From Agromyces rhizosphaerae (GTDB taxonomy: Bacteria; Actinomycetota; Actinomycetes; Actinomycetales; Microbacteriaceae): 64,000 nucleotides of DNA. The stretch's first letter is position 1. Each line of letters opens with the position of its first letter. Below the pieces are notes generated by a model. It worked only from the letters and a program-made list of their open reading frames with translations, had not been told where the DNA came from and made no database searches. Location: positions 2,046,001 to 2,110,000 of the forward strand of contig NZ_BSDP01000001.1 in the NCBI RefSeq assembly GCF_027925245.1. Direction: 5' to 3'. The position numbers were made by a program, and so were the translations under genes. This document shows, piece after piece, positions 27,686-35,847 of this stretch.

Positions 27686-29713
27686 ATGACCATCACCGAA
27701 CACGGACTCCACGGCCACGCGCACGCCTCGGCGGACGCCGGCACGCCGCATCCGCTCGCCGACCTGAGCGCAGCCGAGATCACCCGCGTGCGCGAGCTGC
27801 TGATCGCCGAGCTCGCCCTCGCCGCCTCGACCCGCTTCGCCTACGTCGGCCTCGAGGAGCCGCACAAGCGCGAGGTGCTCGCGTGGGAGGCCGGCGGGCC
27901 GCTGCCCGAGCGTCGCGCCCGCGTGATGCTGCTCGACCTGGCCGACGGCAAGTCGACCGACCTGCTCGTGTCGCTCACGAACGGCACGATTCTGCAGACG
28001 GTCGTGCTCGACGGGTCGGAGGGGCAGCTGCCCATCCTCGTCGAGGAGTTCGAGATGGTGGGCGACATCGTGGCGGAGGATCCGCGCTGGCACGAGGCGC
28101 TCGCCGCGCGCGGCACGAGCCACGACCAGGTGGTGTGCGTGCCGCTGTCGGCGGGGCACTACGGGTACGAGGAGGAGGAGGGCACGCGGATGCTGCGCGT
28201 CTTCGCCTTCCGCATGGACCACCCGAAGGACCACCCGTGGGCGCACCCGGTCGACGGGCTGGCCGCGTACATCGACGTGATCAACCGCAAGATCACGCGC
28301 CTGATCGACACCGAGCCGTACCCGGTGCCCGCCGAGCACGGCAACTTCGACGACCCCGAGCTGCAGGGCCCGCCGATGGAGTCGCTGAAGCCGATCGTCA
28401 TCACGCAGCCCGAGGGCCCGAGCTTCGACGTCGACGGCGACGAGGTGTCGTGGGCGAACTGGAAGTTCCAGATCGGGTTCGACCCGCGCGAGGGGCTCAT
28501 CCTGCGGCGCCTGCGCATCATCGACGGCGAGGAGGAGCGTCCGGTGATCTACCGGGCGAGCGTGTCGGAGATGCTCGTGCCCTACGGCGACCCGCAGGCC
28601 ACGCGCTTCTGGCAGAACTACTTCGACACGGGGGAGTACCTGTTCGGGCGATTCACGAACTCGCTGCAGCTCGGCTGCGACTGCCTCGGCGAGATCACGT
28701 ACTTCGATGCGACGTTCGCGGATGAGCTCGGCAACCCGACGACCATCCAGAACGGCATCTGCATGCACGAGGAGGACTACGGCACGCTGTGGAAGCACAG
28801 CGACATGTTCACCGAGTCCGACGAGGTGCGCCGCGCTCGCCGCCTGGTGATCAGCTTCTTCACCACGGTCGGCAACTACGACTACGGCTTCTACTGGTAC
28901 CTCTACCTCGACGGCACCATCGAGTGCGAGGCGAAGCTCACGGGCATCCTCTTCACCTCTGCCTACCCGGAGGAGGGCTACCCGTACGCCACGCAGGTCG
29001 CTCCGGGCCTCGGCGGGCCGAACCACCAGCACCTGTTCAACTTCCGCCTCGACATGATGGTCGACGGCCTGGCGAATGCGGTCGACGAGGTCGACGCGGT
29101 GCGGGTGCCGATCGGCCCGGGCAACGAGCACGGCAACGGATTCACCTTCTCGCGCACTCGGTTGCAGACTGAAGCGGATGCCGCGCGCGACGCGGACGGC
29201 TCGGTCGGACGCGCCTGGCACATCGTCAACACCGAGAAGACGAACCGCCTCGGCCAGCCCACCGGATACGTGCTGCACCCGACGCCCACGCCGACGCTGC
29301 TCGCCGACCCGTCGTCGTCGATCGCCTCGCGCGCCGAGTTCGCGACGAAGCACCTGTTCGTCACGCAGTACGACCCGGCCGAGAAGTACGCCGCGGGCGA
29401 CTACGTGCACCAGAACCCGGGCGGTGACGGCCTCACCAAGTACCGCGCGGGCGACCGCTCGATCGACGGCGAGGACATCGTGCTCTGGCACACCTTCGGC
29501 CCGACGCACTTCCCGCGCCCGGAGGACTGGCCCGTCATGCCCGTCGACCACGCCAAGTTCACGCTGAAGCCGTACGGCTTCTTCGACCGCAACCCGGTGC
29601 TGAACGTGCCGGCGACGACCGCGCACGGCACGGGATCGCACGCGACCGGTTCGCACGCGGGGTGCGCGCACTGCGCGGGCGACGCGGGCGCGGCGTGCAG
29701 CTGCGGGCACTGA
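27686..29713 (+). CDS. copper amine oxidase (primary-amine oxidase) with His/Cys-rich tail
   Basis: 675 residues from ATG 27686, preceded by GAAGGAG. The topaquinone motif T-V-G-N-Y-D-Y lies in TTVGNYDYGFYW, the catalytic base region is QNYFDTGEYLFG, and the copper-binding His pair is in GGPNHQHLFNFRLDMM. The enzyme oxidises primary amines to aldehydes, ammonia and hydrogen peroxide; Arthrobacter phenylethylamine and histamine oxidases are relatives. The last 30 residues (HGTGSHATGSHAGCAHCAGD and on to ACSCGH) carry four Cys and several His, which is not part of the usual fold and may bind copper. No signal peptide. Confidence 0.95.
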   Translation: MTITEHGLHGHAHASADAGTPHPLADLSAAEITRVRELLIAELALAASTRFAYVGLEEPHKREVLAWEAGGPLPERRARVMLLDLADGKSTDLLVSLTNGTILQTVVLDGSEGQLPILVEEFEMVGDIVAEDPRWHEALAARGTSHDQVVCVPLSAGHYGYEEEEGTRMLRVFAFRMDHPKDHPWAHPVDGLAAYIDVINRKITRLIDTEPYPVPAEHGNFDDPELQGPPMESLKPIVITQPEGPSFDVDGDEVSWANWKFQIGFDPREGLILRRLRIIDGEEERPVIYRASVSEMLVPYGDPQATRFWQNYFDTGEYLFGRFTNSLQLGCDCLGEITYFDATFADELGNPTTIQNGICMHEEDYGTLWKHSDMFTESDEVRRARRLVISFFTTVGNYDYGFYWYLYLDGTIECEAKLTGILFTSAYPEEGYPYATQVAPGLGGPNHQHLFNFRLDMMVDGLANAVDEVDAVRVPIGPGNEHGNGFTFSRTRLQTEADAARDADGSVGRAWHIVNTEKTNRLGQPTGYVLHPTPTPTLLADPSSSIASRAEFATKHLFVTQYDPAEKYAAGDYVHQNPGGDGLTKYRAGDRSIDGEDIVLWHTFGPTHFPRPEDWPVMPVDHAKFTLKPYGFFDRNPVLNVPATTAHGTGSHATGSHAGCAHCAGDAGAACSCGH

Positions 29714-29771
29714 CCCCGGTCTCGCTGGGTCTGGCGCTCCTCAGGAACGGTATTCAGGAACGGATGCCCCG

Positions 29772-30368
29772 ATGACCGAGCTGCTCCACGCCGGCATGGT
29801 GATCCCCGCCTCGATCGGCGTCTGCTGCTCCGTCGGCACCGGCGCCTGGTCGACCCCCGCTGCGGGGTCGTCCGGGCGCCGGCGTGCTGTGCTTGTGGCC
29901 GTGCCGGGGCGCGTGCTCGCCGTGCTGGCGTCGCTGCTCATGCTGGGCGCGATGGTCGACATGGCGTTCTTCGCCGGGGCCGTGCCTGGGTGGGCCGGGC
30001 GGTCGGTGGTGTGGGCGGCTTCGATGGTGGTCGTGGCGATCGCGGTGGTGGCGGTGGCTCGCGCTTCCGTGGGTGTCACGCAGGTCGACCTGCACCGCGC
30101 GCTCGGCCTCGTGGTGACGGCCGCGCTGGTCGTGGCGCTGCACGCCGGCGCCGCTGGTTCCGGGGCCGCTGCCTCGGGCGCCCACGCGGGCCACGAGGCC
30201 ACGTCCTTCGCACCGGTCATCGTGGCTGGCGCGGTCGCCTTCGCGGCCTACAGCGCGTTGCACGCCGTGCGTGCGCACCGCCTCGGCGCTCGAGTCCGAG
30301 CGCTCGACGCAGTGGCCATGTCCGCCATGACGCTCGCAATGCTCATCGTGTCGATCCCGGCGAGCTGA
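29772..30368 (+). CDS. membrane protein of unknown function
   Basis: 198 residues from ATG 29772, 58 bases after the amine oxidase. It has five or six hydrophobic segments, for example AVPGRVLAVLASLLMLGAMV and SMVVVAIAVVAVARASV. Histidines occur in HAGMVIPASIG, DLHRALG and the loop GAHAGHEA. No family is recognised with confidence. Its place right after a copper enzyme makes a role in metal supply or amine transport worth keeping in mind, but that is a guess. Confidence 0.6.
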   Translation: MTELLHAGMVIPASIGVCCSVGTGAWSTPAAGSSGRRRAVLVAVPGRVLAVLASLLMLGAMVDMAFFAGAVPGWAGRSVVWAASMVVVAIAVVAVARASVGVTQVDLHRALGLVVTAALVVALHAGAAGSGAAASGAHAGHEATSFAPVIVAGAVAFAAYSALHAVRAHRLGARVRALDAVAMSAMTLAMLIVSIPAS

Positions 30369-30390
30369 TCGCGCGTTCCCCGACGACGGG

Positions 30391-30708
30391 TCAGGAGAGC
30401 AGGCGTTCCACCGCAGCGCGCAGAAGCGGGATGTCCTGTCGAGCAGTCGTCAGCACGATTGCGTGCGAGGTGTCGAAGTAGCGGTGCGCCAGTTGGTCGC
30501 GCATTCGCGCGATCTCCGCCCATGGGATGTCAGGCTCCGCACCAGTGACTGACGGGTCGAGGTCCTTGATGGCCTCGCCGATCTCGACGAGACGCATTCG
30601 CATCGCGTCGAACACCAGTCCGTCGTCGCTGGGGAGCACGAGGTACTGCTCGATCGCCGAGCAGGCGACGAGGATGTCCTGCAGGCGCTCCCTCGACGAC
30701 CGGCTCAC
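30391..30708 (-). CDS. hepT: HepT-like toxin, second module (DUF86)
   Basis: 105 residues from 30708, overlapping the antitoxin by four bases. The HEPN motif R-x4-H-x-Y is RDQLAHRY near residue 70, followed by FDTSHAIVL. Helical throughout. Same family as the protein at 17128 but clearly diverged from it. Confidence 0.82.
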   Translation of the reverse strand: MSRSSRERLQDILVACSAIEQYLVLPSDDGLVFDAMRMRLVEIGEAIKDLDPSVTGAEPDIPWAEIARMRDQLAHRYFDTSHAIVLTTARQDIPLLRAAVERLLS

Positions 30709-31199
30709 ACGGGGGTCGCTTCGCGAAGCACGTCGGCGGCGATGTCGACCTTCAGGCTGTCAGCCGGCACGATGTCGACCGGCGCGTCGAGGATGCCTTC
30801 GGCGGTGCTCCGCATCCGGCCGAGGTCGAACAATCCGACCGCTTCGGTCAGATCGACGAGCAGGTCGATGTCGCTGGTCGCGGTCTCGTCCCCGCGGGCC
30901 ACACTCCCGAACACGCGGACGTTCGACGCCCCGAGCCGCTCGAGTGCTGCCAGGAGTTCCTCCCGATTCGCGTTGAGGCGCGCCCGCAACGGGCCAAGTC
31001 TGGTCGCTGTACCCGTCCCGCTCGTGAGGCGTTCCGCGGTGGCGTTCACGCCCGCCTCGAGTTCGGTCCGGTGCGTCTCGATGAATTCTCGGACCGCTGC
31101 CGACACGACATCCTTCTTCGTTCGCCCGAGTACATGCGCAGCGTCCGACACGAGCCGGTCGATCGCCGGATCGATCTTGATCGGGGTGAACGTCGTCAT
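30705..31199 (-). CDS. mntA: MntA-type nucleotidyltransferase antitoxin fused to a ribbon-helix-helix-like domain
   Basis: 164 residues from ATG 31199 with GGAGG upstream. The N-terminal 45 residues (PIKIDPAIDRLVSDAAHVLG, RTKKDVVSAAVREFIETHR) look like a ribbon-helix-helix DNA-binding domain of the type-II antitoxin kind. After a linker comes a minimal nucleotidyltransferase with G-S-x10-D-x-D (GSVARGDETATSDIDLLVDL). The other module in this window pairs the same enzyme domain with a Phd-like domain instead. Confidence 0.78.
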   Translation of the reverse strand: MTTFTPIKIDPAIDRLVSDAAHVLGRTKKDVVSAAVREFIETHRTELEAGVNATAERLTSGTGTATRLGPLRARLNANREELLAALERLGASNVRVFGSVARGDETATSDIDLLVDLTEAVGLFDLGRMRSTAEGILDAPVDIVPADSLKVDIAADVLREATPV

Positions 31200-31215
31200 G
31201 GAAGCCTCCGATGCC

Positions 31216-31221
31216 AGAGTA
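31216..31221 (-). promoter_or_regulatory. -10 box of second HepT/MNT operon
   Basis: TACTCT on the minus strand, overlapping the operator palindrome at 31219; the transcript would carry a short leader with the GGAGG site. Confidence 0.4.
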
Positions 31222-31232
31222 CCATCTGGTAC
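31219..31232. promoter_or_regulatory. operator palindrome of second HepT/MNT operon
   Basis: GTACCA-TC-TGGTAC, 6-base perfect arms, 20 bases upstream of the antitoxin ATG and overlapping its -10 box. Shares the TAC-rich character of the operator at 17992 but not its sequence. Confidence 0.55.
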
Positions 31233-31243
31233 CGATCGAACGA

Positions 31244-32050
31244 CTAGGCGGTGCCAACGAGTGTGCCGAGCGCGAGGCCCACCGCAACCACGAGCGCAGC
31301 GACCGCAGCCGCCATCACCACCCCGCCCCACGCCATCCGGCGTCGCCGCGCACGCCCAACCTCCCGGCGCAGCCGCTCGAACGCGTCGTGATCCGCCTCC
31401 ACGACCCCGCCGCTCTGTCCCCACGTCGACGGCAGGGCAGCGGATGCCACGAGCCGCCCCACCTCCTCAGGCGCGAGCACCCCGGGCCGCCGCCGCAGCC
31501 ACCGCACCAGCACATCCGCCGGCAGCACGACCACCCGCGGCGGACGCTCGCGCACGGTCAGCCGCCGGGCGCCGACGATCGCGAGCACAGGCGTCGCTTC
31601 CAGGGGCATCCGTGTCGCCGTCGACAGCAGTTTCGCGGTGCGGTTCGCCTCGTGCTCGGCATTGCGCAGGTGGTCGGTGCGCTGCCCGTTGACGAGGATG
31701 CGGCGCGCGCCCACCCACACCGACGCGCCGCGGTGGTGCTTCGTGTTGATCGTGAACACCCCGCCCGGCCCGATCGCGACGTGGTCGAGGTCGCTGCCCG
31801 CAGTGCCGACCGGCACCGAGTGCAGCACGTGCCACCCGTCGCCGAGCCGCTCCAGCCGCCGCGCGACCTCGAGCTCGCCGAGCGCTCCGACGTACCAGGG
31901 CTCCGCCGCCCGCCCGACTGGCGAGACCCCGAAGAACCGCTGCACCGCCGTGTTCGGCGGCACGCTCGCCTGCTCGCGCAGGCATTCGGCGATGACGGAT
32001 GCCGCGGGGCGGCGCTGCGCGAGCTCACCCACATCCACGAGTTCGCTCAC
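31244..32050 (-). CDS. NERD-domain protein with C-terminal membrane helix
   Basis: 268 residues from GTG 32050. The NERD nuclease-related domain spans about residues 50-150: GALGELEVARRLERLGDGWH, then GTAGSDLDHVAIGPGGVFTI and NTKHHRGASVWVG, which supply the E, D and K expected of a restriction-endonuclease-like fold. One membrane segment lies at the C-terminus (AWGGVVMAAAVAALVVAVGL). NERD proteins are predicted DNA-processing or membrane-tethered nucleases; the function is not established. Confidence 0.82.
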   Translation of the reverse strand: MSELVDVGELAQRRPAASVIAECLREQASVPPNTAVQRFFGVSPVGRAAEPWYVGALGELEVARRLERLGDGWHVLHSVPVGTAGSDLDHVAIGPGGVFTINTKHHRGASVWVGARRILVNGQRTDHLRNAEHEANRTAKLLSTATRMPLEATPVLAIVGARRLTVRERPPRVVVLPADVLVRWLRRRPGVLAPEEVGRLVASAALPSTWGQSGGVVEADHDAFERLRREVGRARRRRMAWGGVVMAAAVAALVVAVGLALGTLVGTA

Positions 32051-32247
32051 AGAGGGCTCGCGTCACCGAGCGCGTCATGGTGACGCTGACTCCCACGGCG
32101 CGAGGAAGCGCGCCGGTCGCAGCTGACATTCCGCGGGGCCGTCCGACGTGAGCCGTGGACTCCATGTCGATTCTCAAACTGTTGCCCGGCAGCGTTTCGG
32201 TGCTCGGAAAGAGTCGCCGAGGTTCCTCCAACAGACGCGCAACGATG

Positions 32248-33522
32248 TCACGTGTCGGGCGACACATCAGCATTCACCGACTGGGGCGGATCGAGCCAGT
32301 AGTCGATCGCGACGTTCAGCTCTCGCCGGACATCCACCAGAGAAAGGTCGGTCCTCAGAGTGGTGAGCTGACCAGACTCGCCACGTGACAAGTGCCCCGT
32401 GTCCCGCCGATCGGCGGGGAAGATAAGTACTCCGTTGAACCCACTGGCATCGAAAGCATTACGGAAATTCTCCGCATAGCCGAGCATCTTGTACTGCTCC
32501 TCACTAGGAGTGCGGTCCCCCGTTTGATAGCGCCACTTTGCATCGATAAGCATGGGGGACAAGTCTCCCGACGTGAGCGTCAGGTCGGGAATCCCTCGAA
32601 GCCTCTTGCCCGTGTCGTGGGCCCACTCCCCTTGCCCAAGAGGAAGCTGCGTCTGAAAGTAAACGGCCACTTCCCGATCGCTGCGGCGAACTGTCGCGAC
32701 CGGTCGGGGCGATCCTCGGGTGTTCAGACTCCAGTCCGTTGGACCAACCCAACCAGCGTGTGTCAGCGTTTCCCGAACCATCTGAAGGGACCACACCTCG
32801 AACACCTTCTCCCAGTAGGTGTTGCTGGCCGGCAGCATCAAGTCGACCAAGGTGCTCGTGTCACTTGTTAGGCCCGGTGATAGTGCTACCCATTCATCGA
32901 ACCATCTGAGGATTCCTTGGTAGGCCACGTCGTTGGCGGTCAGTCGCCGCGCTACGCGATACCGCGTACTGCTGATGTCCCTCGCTCGAACGCCTGCCAC
33001 ATTCACATCCCGAAACGCAGCGTACCCAGACAAGCGTTCTAGCTTCGCGCTATGCGTTCCGCTTAGTGCGGCCTCCGCGGTCGAACGCGGAAATGGATGC
33101 GCGCGCAGTACGCGACAGACCGAGCGAATCAGGCCAAGCGTGAGGCGATTCTCGGGTGTGTCGTGCACTACTCGACTGACCAGGACCGGGAAAGATCGAC
33201 GCGTGTTGCCCTCGAGCCTCCTTCTCGTATACAGCGGAACATGCAATGCGCCGACCAGTTCGCGCTCCTCACGAACCTCACGTCTTCTGGTTCGCGAGGG
33301 CAGCTTGGCCACCGCCTCCACGGCGCTGATCAGCGCGGGTGTCGCCGCTAGAAGACGTCGAAACGTGAACTCGACGTGGTAAGCGCGGAGCCCATCAACC
33401 GTCTCGACGCGATGCGCCGGCGCAGACATCGCACCCAGTTCAACGGACTGGTCAGATGGCTTAGTCGCCAGTAGGGGCAAACACTGCTCCAGGACGGTCG
33501 CCTTGAGCTGCTCGAGGCTCAT
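32248..33522 (-). CDS. McrC-like nuclease subunit
   Basis: 424 residues, start at 33522 overlapping the McrB-like gene by four bases. The C-terminal region shows a PD-(D/E)xK site: RGIPDLTLTSGDLSPMLIDA followed by KWRYQ, the layout of McrC and DUF2357-type nucleases that work with AAA partners. The N-terminal half (LLAATPALISAVEAVAKLP, PVLVSRVVHDTPENRLTLGL) is family-like. It would cut DNA when driven by the ATPase encoded upstream. Base composition is lower in GC than in the flanking core genes. Confidence 0.75.
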   Translation of the reverse strand: MSLEQLKATVLEQCLPLLATKPSDQSVELGAMSAPAHRVETVDGLRAYHVEFTFRRLLAATPALISAVEAVAKLPSRTRRREVREERELVGALHVPLYTRRRLEGNTRRSFPVLVSRVVHDTPENRLTLGLIRSVCRVLRAHPFPRSTAEAALSGTHSAKLERLSGYAAFRDVNVAGVRARDISSTRYRVARRLTANDVAYQGILRWFDEWVALSPGLTSDTSTLVDLMLPASNTYWEKVFEVWSLQMVRETLTHAGWVGPTDWSLNTRGSPRPVATVRRSDREVAVYFQTQLPLGQGEWAHDTGKRLRGIPDLTLTSGDLSPMLIDAKWRYQTGDRTPSEEQYKMLGYAENFRNAFDASGFNGVLIFPADRRDTGHLSRGESGQLTTLRTDLSLVDVRRELNVAIDYWLDPPQSVNADVSPDT

Positions 33523-34682
33523 GCGATGTACGACAGGCCCGCTGTCTCAACTCTTCGGAGCTCGCGTGCGAAGAGCGGGAACGCAGAACTCACCTCTGTA
33601 GCAAAGACAGCCAATTTCTCTGGTTGTTCGAAGTCAGTCTCGAACAGGGGGGCGATCTTCACTGAGGCCGCCCAGTCGAGACTTGCGTGCCACGAACTGC
33701 TGGGATTGTTTGATCGGTAGATCGCGGCGAGCCTACATGCCTCCAGGATCGGGGCAGTACCCACCGGCACGTAGGGGAACTTGCTCTCGGTGTTGGCGTA
33801 CCGGGCCTTGGCCAACTCGCCAAATAGCTTCCCGAGGGCGTCGTCCAGAGCGGCGACATCCTCTCCCTCGGGTTTGACCAAGGATCGCGCTGCAAGATAC
33901 TCCCGCGATGCAAGCGAGTCTCCGTGCCGCCAGGTCTCGGTTTCCGCGAGCGGTGGAGGTACGTCAAGGGTAATGAAGGTGAACCGGCGCCGGATGCCCA
34001 TGCTTAGCGAGTTAACGAACTGCTTGTCTACCGAGTTCATTGTTGCGAGGATGCGAAAGCGCGCGGGCACGGTGAGCAGAGGGCTAGCCGGCTCGTACCT
34101 GAGCGGCATGGAACCATTGTCGATGCCGCCGCCTCCCAGCACAGTGAATAGCTCTCCGAATGCACGGTCTGGCTCGCAGCGATTCAACTCGTCCAAGATC
34201 AGCCAACGAGCCTGATGCGGGTTCACCTGCTCGTCATCGAGATTCCGCGCGACGAATCCGGCGCAATCGATTGCCGCACGAGTGAAATGACCGTGCCGGG
34301 GCACCAGCCTCTCTGCGCCACTCGCATCGACAACGAGCTCATGCCCGCCGACTGTGTCATACGTGGTCCAGTCCTCGCGCGCGGTCGCAACCGTCGCCTG
34401 AGCGCCGAATGCGGTCGCCAATGCACTAGCAAGCGATGTCTTCCCAGTTCCCGGGGGGCCTTGGAGGACGAGGTTTCCGGCAATGATCGCCGCCACGCAC
34501 TGCATGAGGGTGGCATCCGATACGACCAGGTCCTGGGCGGCAGCCCTAATGCGCTCCACGATGTCTGAGGGAGTTTCGATGGGGTAAGGCGCGACTTCGG
34601 CTGTACGATCGATCGCGGACCAGAACTCGTCTGGAGGAATCGTACCTTGGCTAACGAGTCCCGCGTCGCTAAGGTCAGGCAT
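33519..34682 (-). CDS. McrB-like AAA NTPase
   Basis: 387 residues from ATG 34682; a GTG one codon earlier is also possible. Walker A is LQGPPGTGKTSLASALA, Walker B ARWLILDELNRCEPDRAFGE, and the sensor/McrB signature region is ILATMNSVDKQFVNSLSMGI followed by RRRF. McrB proteins hydrolyse GTP and translocate DNA for McrC. The short N-terminus has no recognisable DNA-reading domain, so another subunit should supply specificity. It overlaps both neighbours. Confidence 0.82.
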   Translation of the reverse strand: MPDLSDAGLVSQGTIPPDEFWSAIDRTAEVAPYPIETPSDIVERIRAAAQDLVVSDATLMQCVAAIIAGNLVLQGPPGTGKTSLASALATAFGAQATVATAREDWTTYDTVGGHELVVDASGAERLVPRHGHFTRAAIDCAGFVARNLDDEQVNPHQARWLILDELNRCEPDRAFGELFTVLGGGGIDNGSMPLRYEPASPLLTVPARFRILATMNSVDKQFVNSLSMGIRRRFTFITLDVPPPLAETETWRHGDSLASREYLAARSLVKPEGEDVAALDDALGKLFGELAKARYANTESKFPYVPVGTAPILEACRLAAIYRSNNPSSSWHASLDWAASVKIAPLFETDFEQPEKLAVFATEVSSAFPLFARELRRVETAGLSYIA

Positions 34683-35847
34683 CACTCACCTCATCTGAAA
34701 AGTACGGAATGACATACTCCAGGTCGATGAGCGGCTTCGACCTCGCAAGCGAGAGATCCACACCGCCGGAGTCGTTTCGAATCTTGTCGCGCACTCGGTA
34801 CGTCCACTCTCGGTCGTGGCTGAGAACAAGCCGCTGATTGCGGCTCAGGCGGCAAAGCAAGGACAGGTCCCCTCGCACGCCGCCATGAGTTCGCTCGTAG
34901 TGAACCTGCTCAGTCAGGACGCTCACGCTCTCGTCGCCGAACAGCACCTCTGGTAGCTCAGCTGCGAGTGCAGAACGCGCTTGCCCGATCGGCGGCACCG
35001 CAGCTCCGAGGTACTCGAAGTAATCAACTTCATCGGTGAATCCTGGGACGGAAGCAAGCCGATCGATGAACTGCCCAGTCGGTGCGCAATCGTCGGACGG
35101 ATTCAGTGCCGCCCGGGTGCCTGTTACTAGTCTTAGCATCTCGCGGTAGCTTGCTCGGACAACGTCCCTTCTGGAAGGCTCACCACTATAGGGCGAGACC
35201 TCGCGTTCTGATGCAAGAGTGAGTCCGGCAAGGCCTACATGGTTCAGGATCTGATTCATGGAGTTGTACGCAGCGCCCTTGATGTCGGGAAGCTCTCGCA
35301 ACGCCGGGTACGATTCTGGCTTCACCCGGCTTGAAGACACTAGCTCCACGGCAGTGCGGGCCCCATGGGTGGTCGTAACCGCAGAAATGACCTGCAAGAG
35401 CTCAGCGAACCAGAGGTAGTCATCCAGCTCGCAGAGCGCAGTCATCAGGAAGCCATAGATGGGGAAACCCACCTCTTCGTTGGCAGTGCGCCTCGATCTT
35501 GGCGGACCCGCAAGCGGGAATCTTGCTAGCAGGCTCAAACCAACCCACGCAAAGGTCTCTTCGTCGCCCGAGAGCCCCGCTTCAATTAGCTGTCGACCCC
35601 CGGGCGTAATGTTTATGAGATCAGAGCCAGACTCGACGTATAGCAGCCCGAACTCCTCGAACGAGGACTTCCGGCTCTCCACCGCGTGCGGCGTCATCCG
35701 GTTGGTCGCGGATTCACCCCATTGTGCCTTCACCTTGTTGTACGACTGGTTCTCCTCGAACGAGAGAAGGAGGTCCCACGTCAGCTTGGGCTTGGGTCCG
35801 TCGAAAGGGTTCGGATAGCCATAGCTGGCTACTCTCCAGTAGTTCAA
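34675..35847 (-). CDS. unknown protein in the methylase/McrBC-like operon
   Basis: 390 residues from ATG 35847, overlapping the methyltransferase gene by four bases and the McrB-like gene by eight. It begins MNYWRVASYGYPNPFDGPKP. No domain was recognised; the first part looks like winged-helix packing (SSFEEFGLLYVESGSDLINI, TPGGRQLIEAGLSGDEETFA) and the rest is helical with few motifs. Position between methylases and a translocase suggests the target-recognition or restriction-control subunit. This is inference from neighbours only. Confidence 0.6.
   Translation of the reverse strand: MNYWRVASYGYPNPFDGPKPKLTWDLLLSFEENQSYNKVKAQWGESATNRMTPHAVESRKSSFEEFGLLYVESGSDLINITPGGRQLIEAGLSGDEETFAWVGLSLLARFPLAGPPRSRRTANEEVGFPIYGFLMTALCELDDYLWFAELLQVISAVTTTHGARTAVELVSSSRVKPESYPALRELPDIKGAAYNSMNQILNHVGLAGLTLASEREVSPYSGEPSRRDVVRASYREMLRLVTGTRAALNPSDDCAPTGQFIDRLASVPGFTDEVDYFEYLGAAVPPIGQARSALAAELPEVLFGDESVSVLTEQVHYERTHGGVRGDLSLLCRLSRNQRLVLSHDREWTYRVRDKIRNDSGGVDLSLARSKPLIDLEYVIPYFSDEVSDA

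Noticed and set aside
23639..29710. 2023-codon minus-strand frame across the permease and amine oxidase genes
   Set aside because: It runs through clear genes on both strands and has no recognisable domain; a GC-rich shadow.
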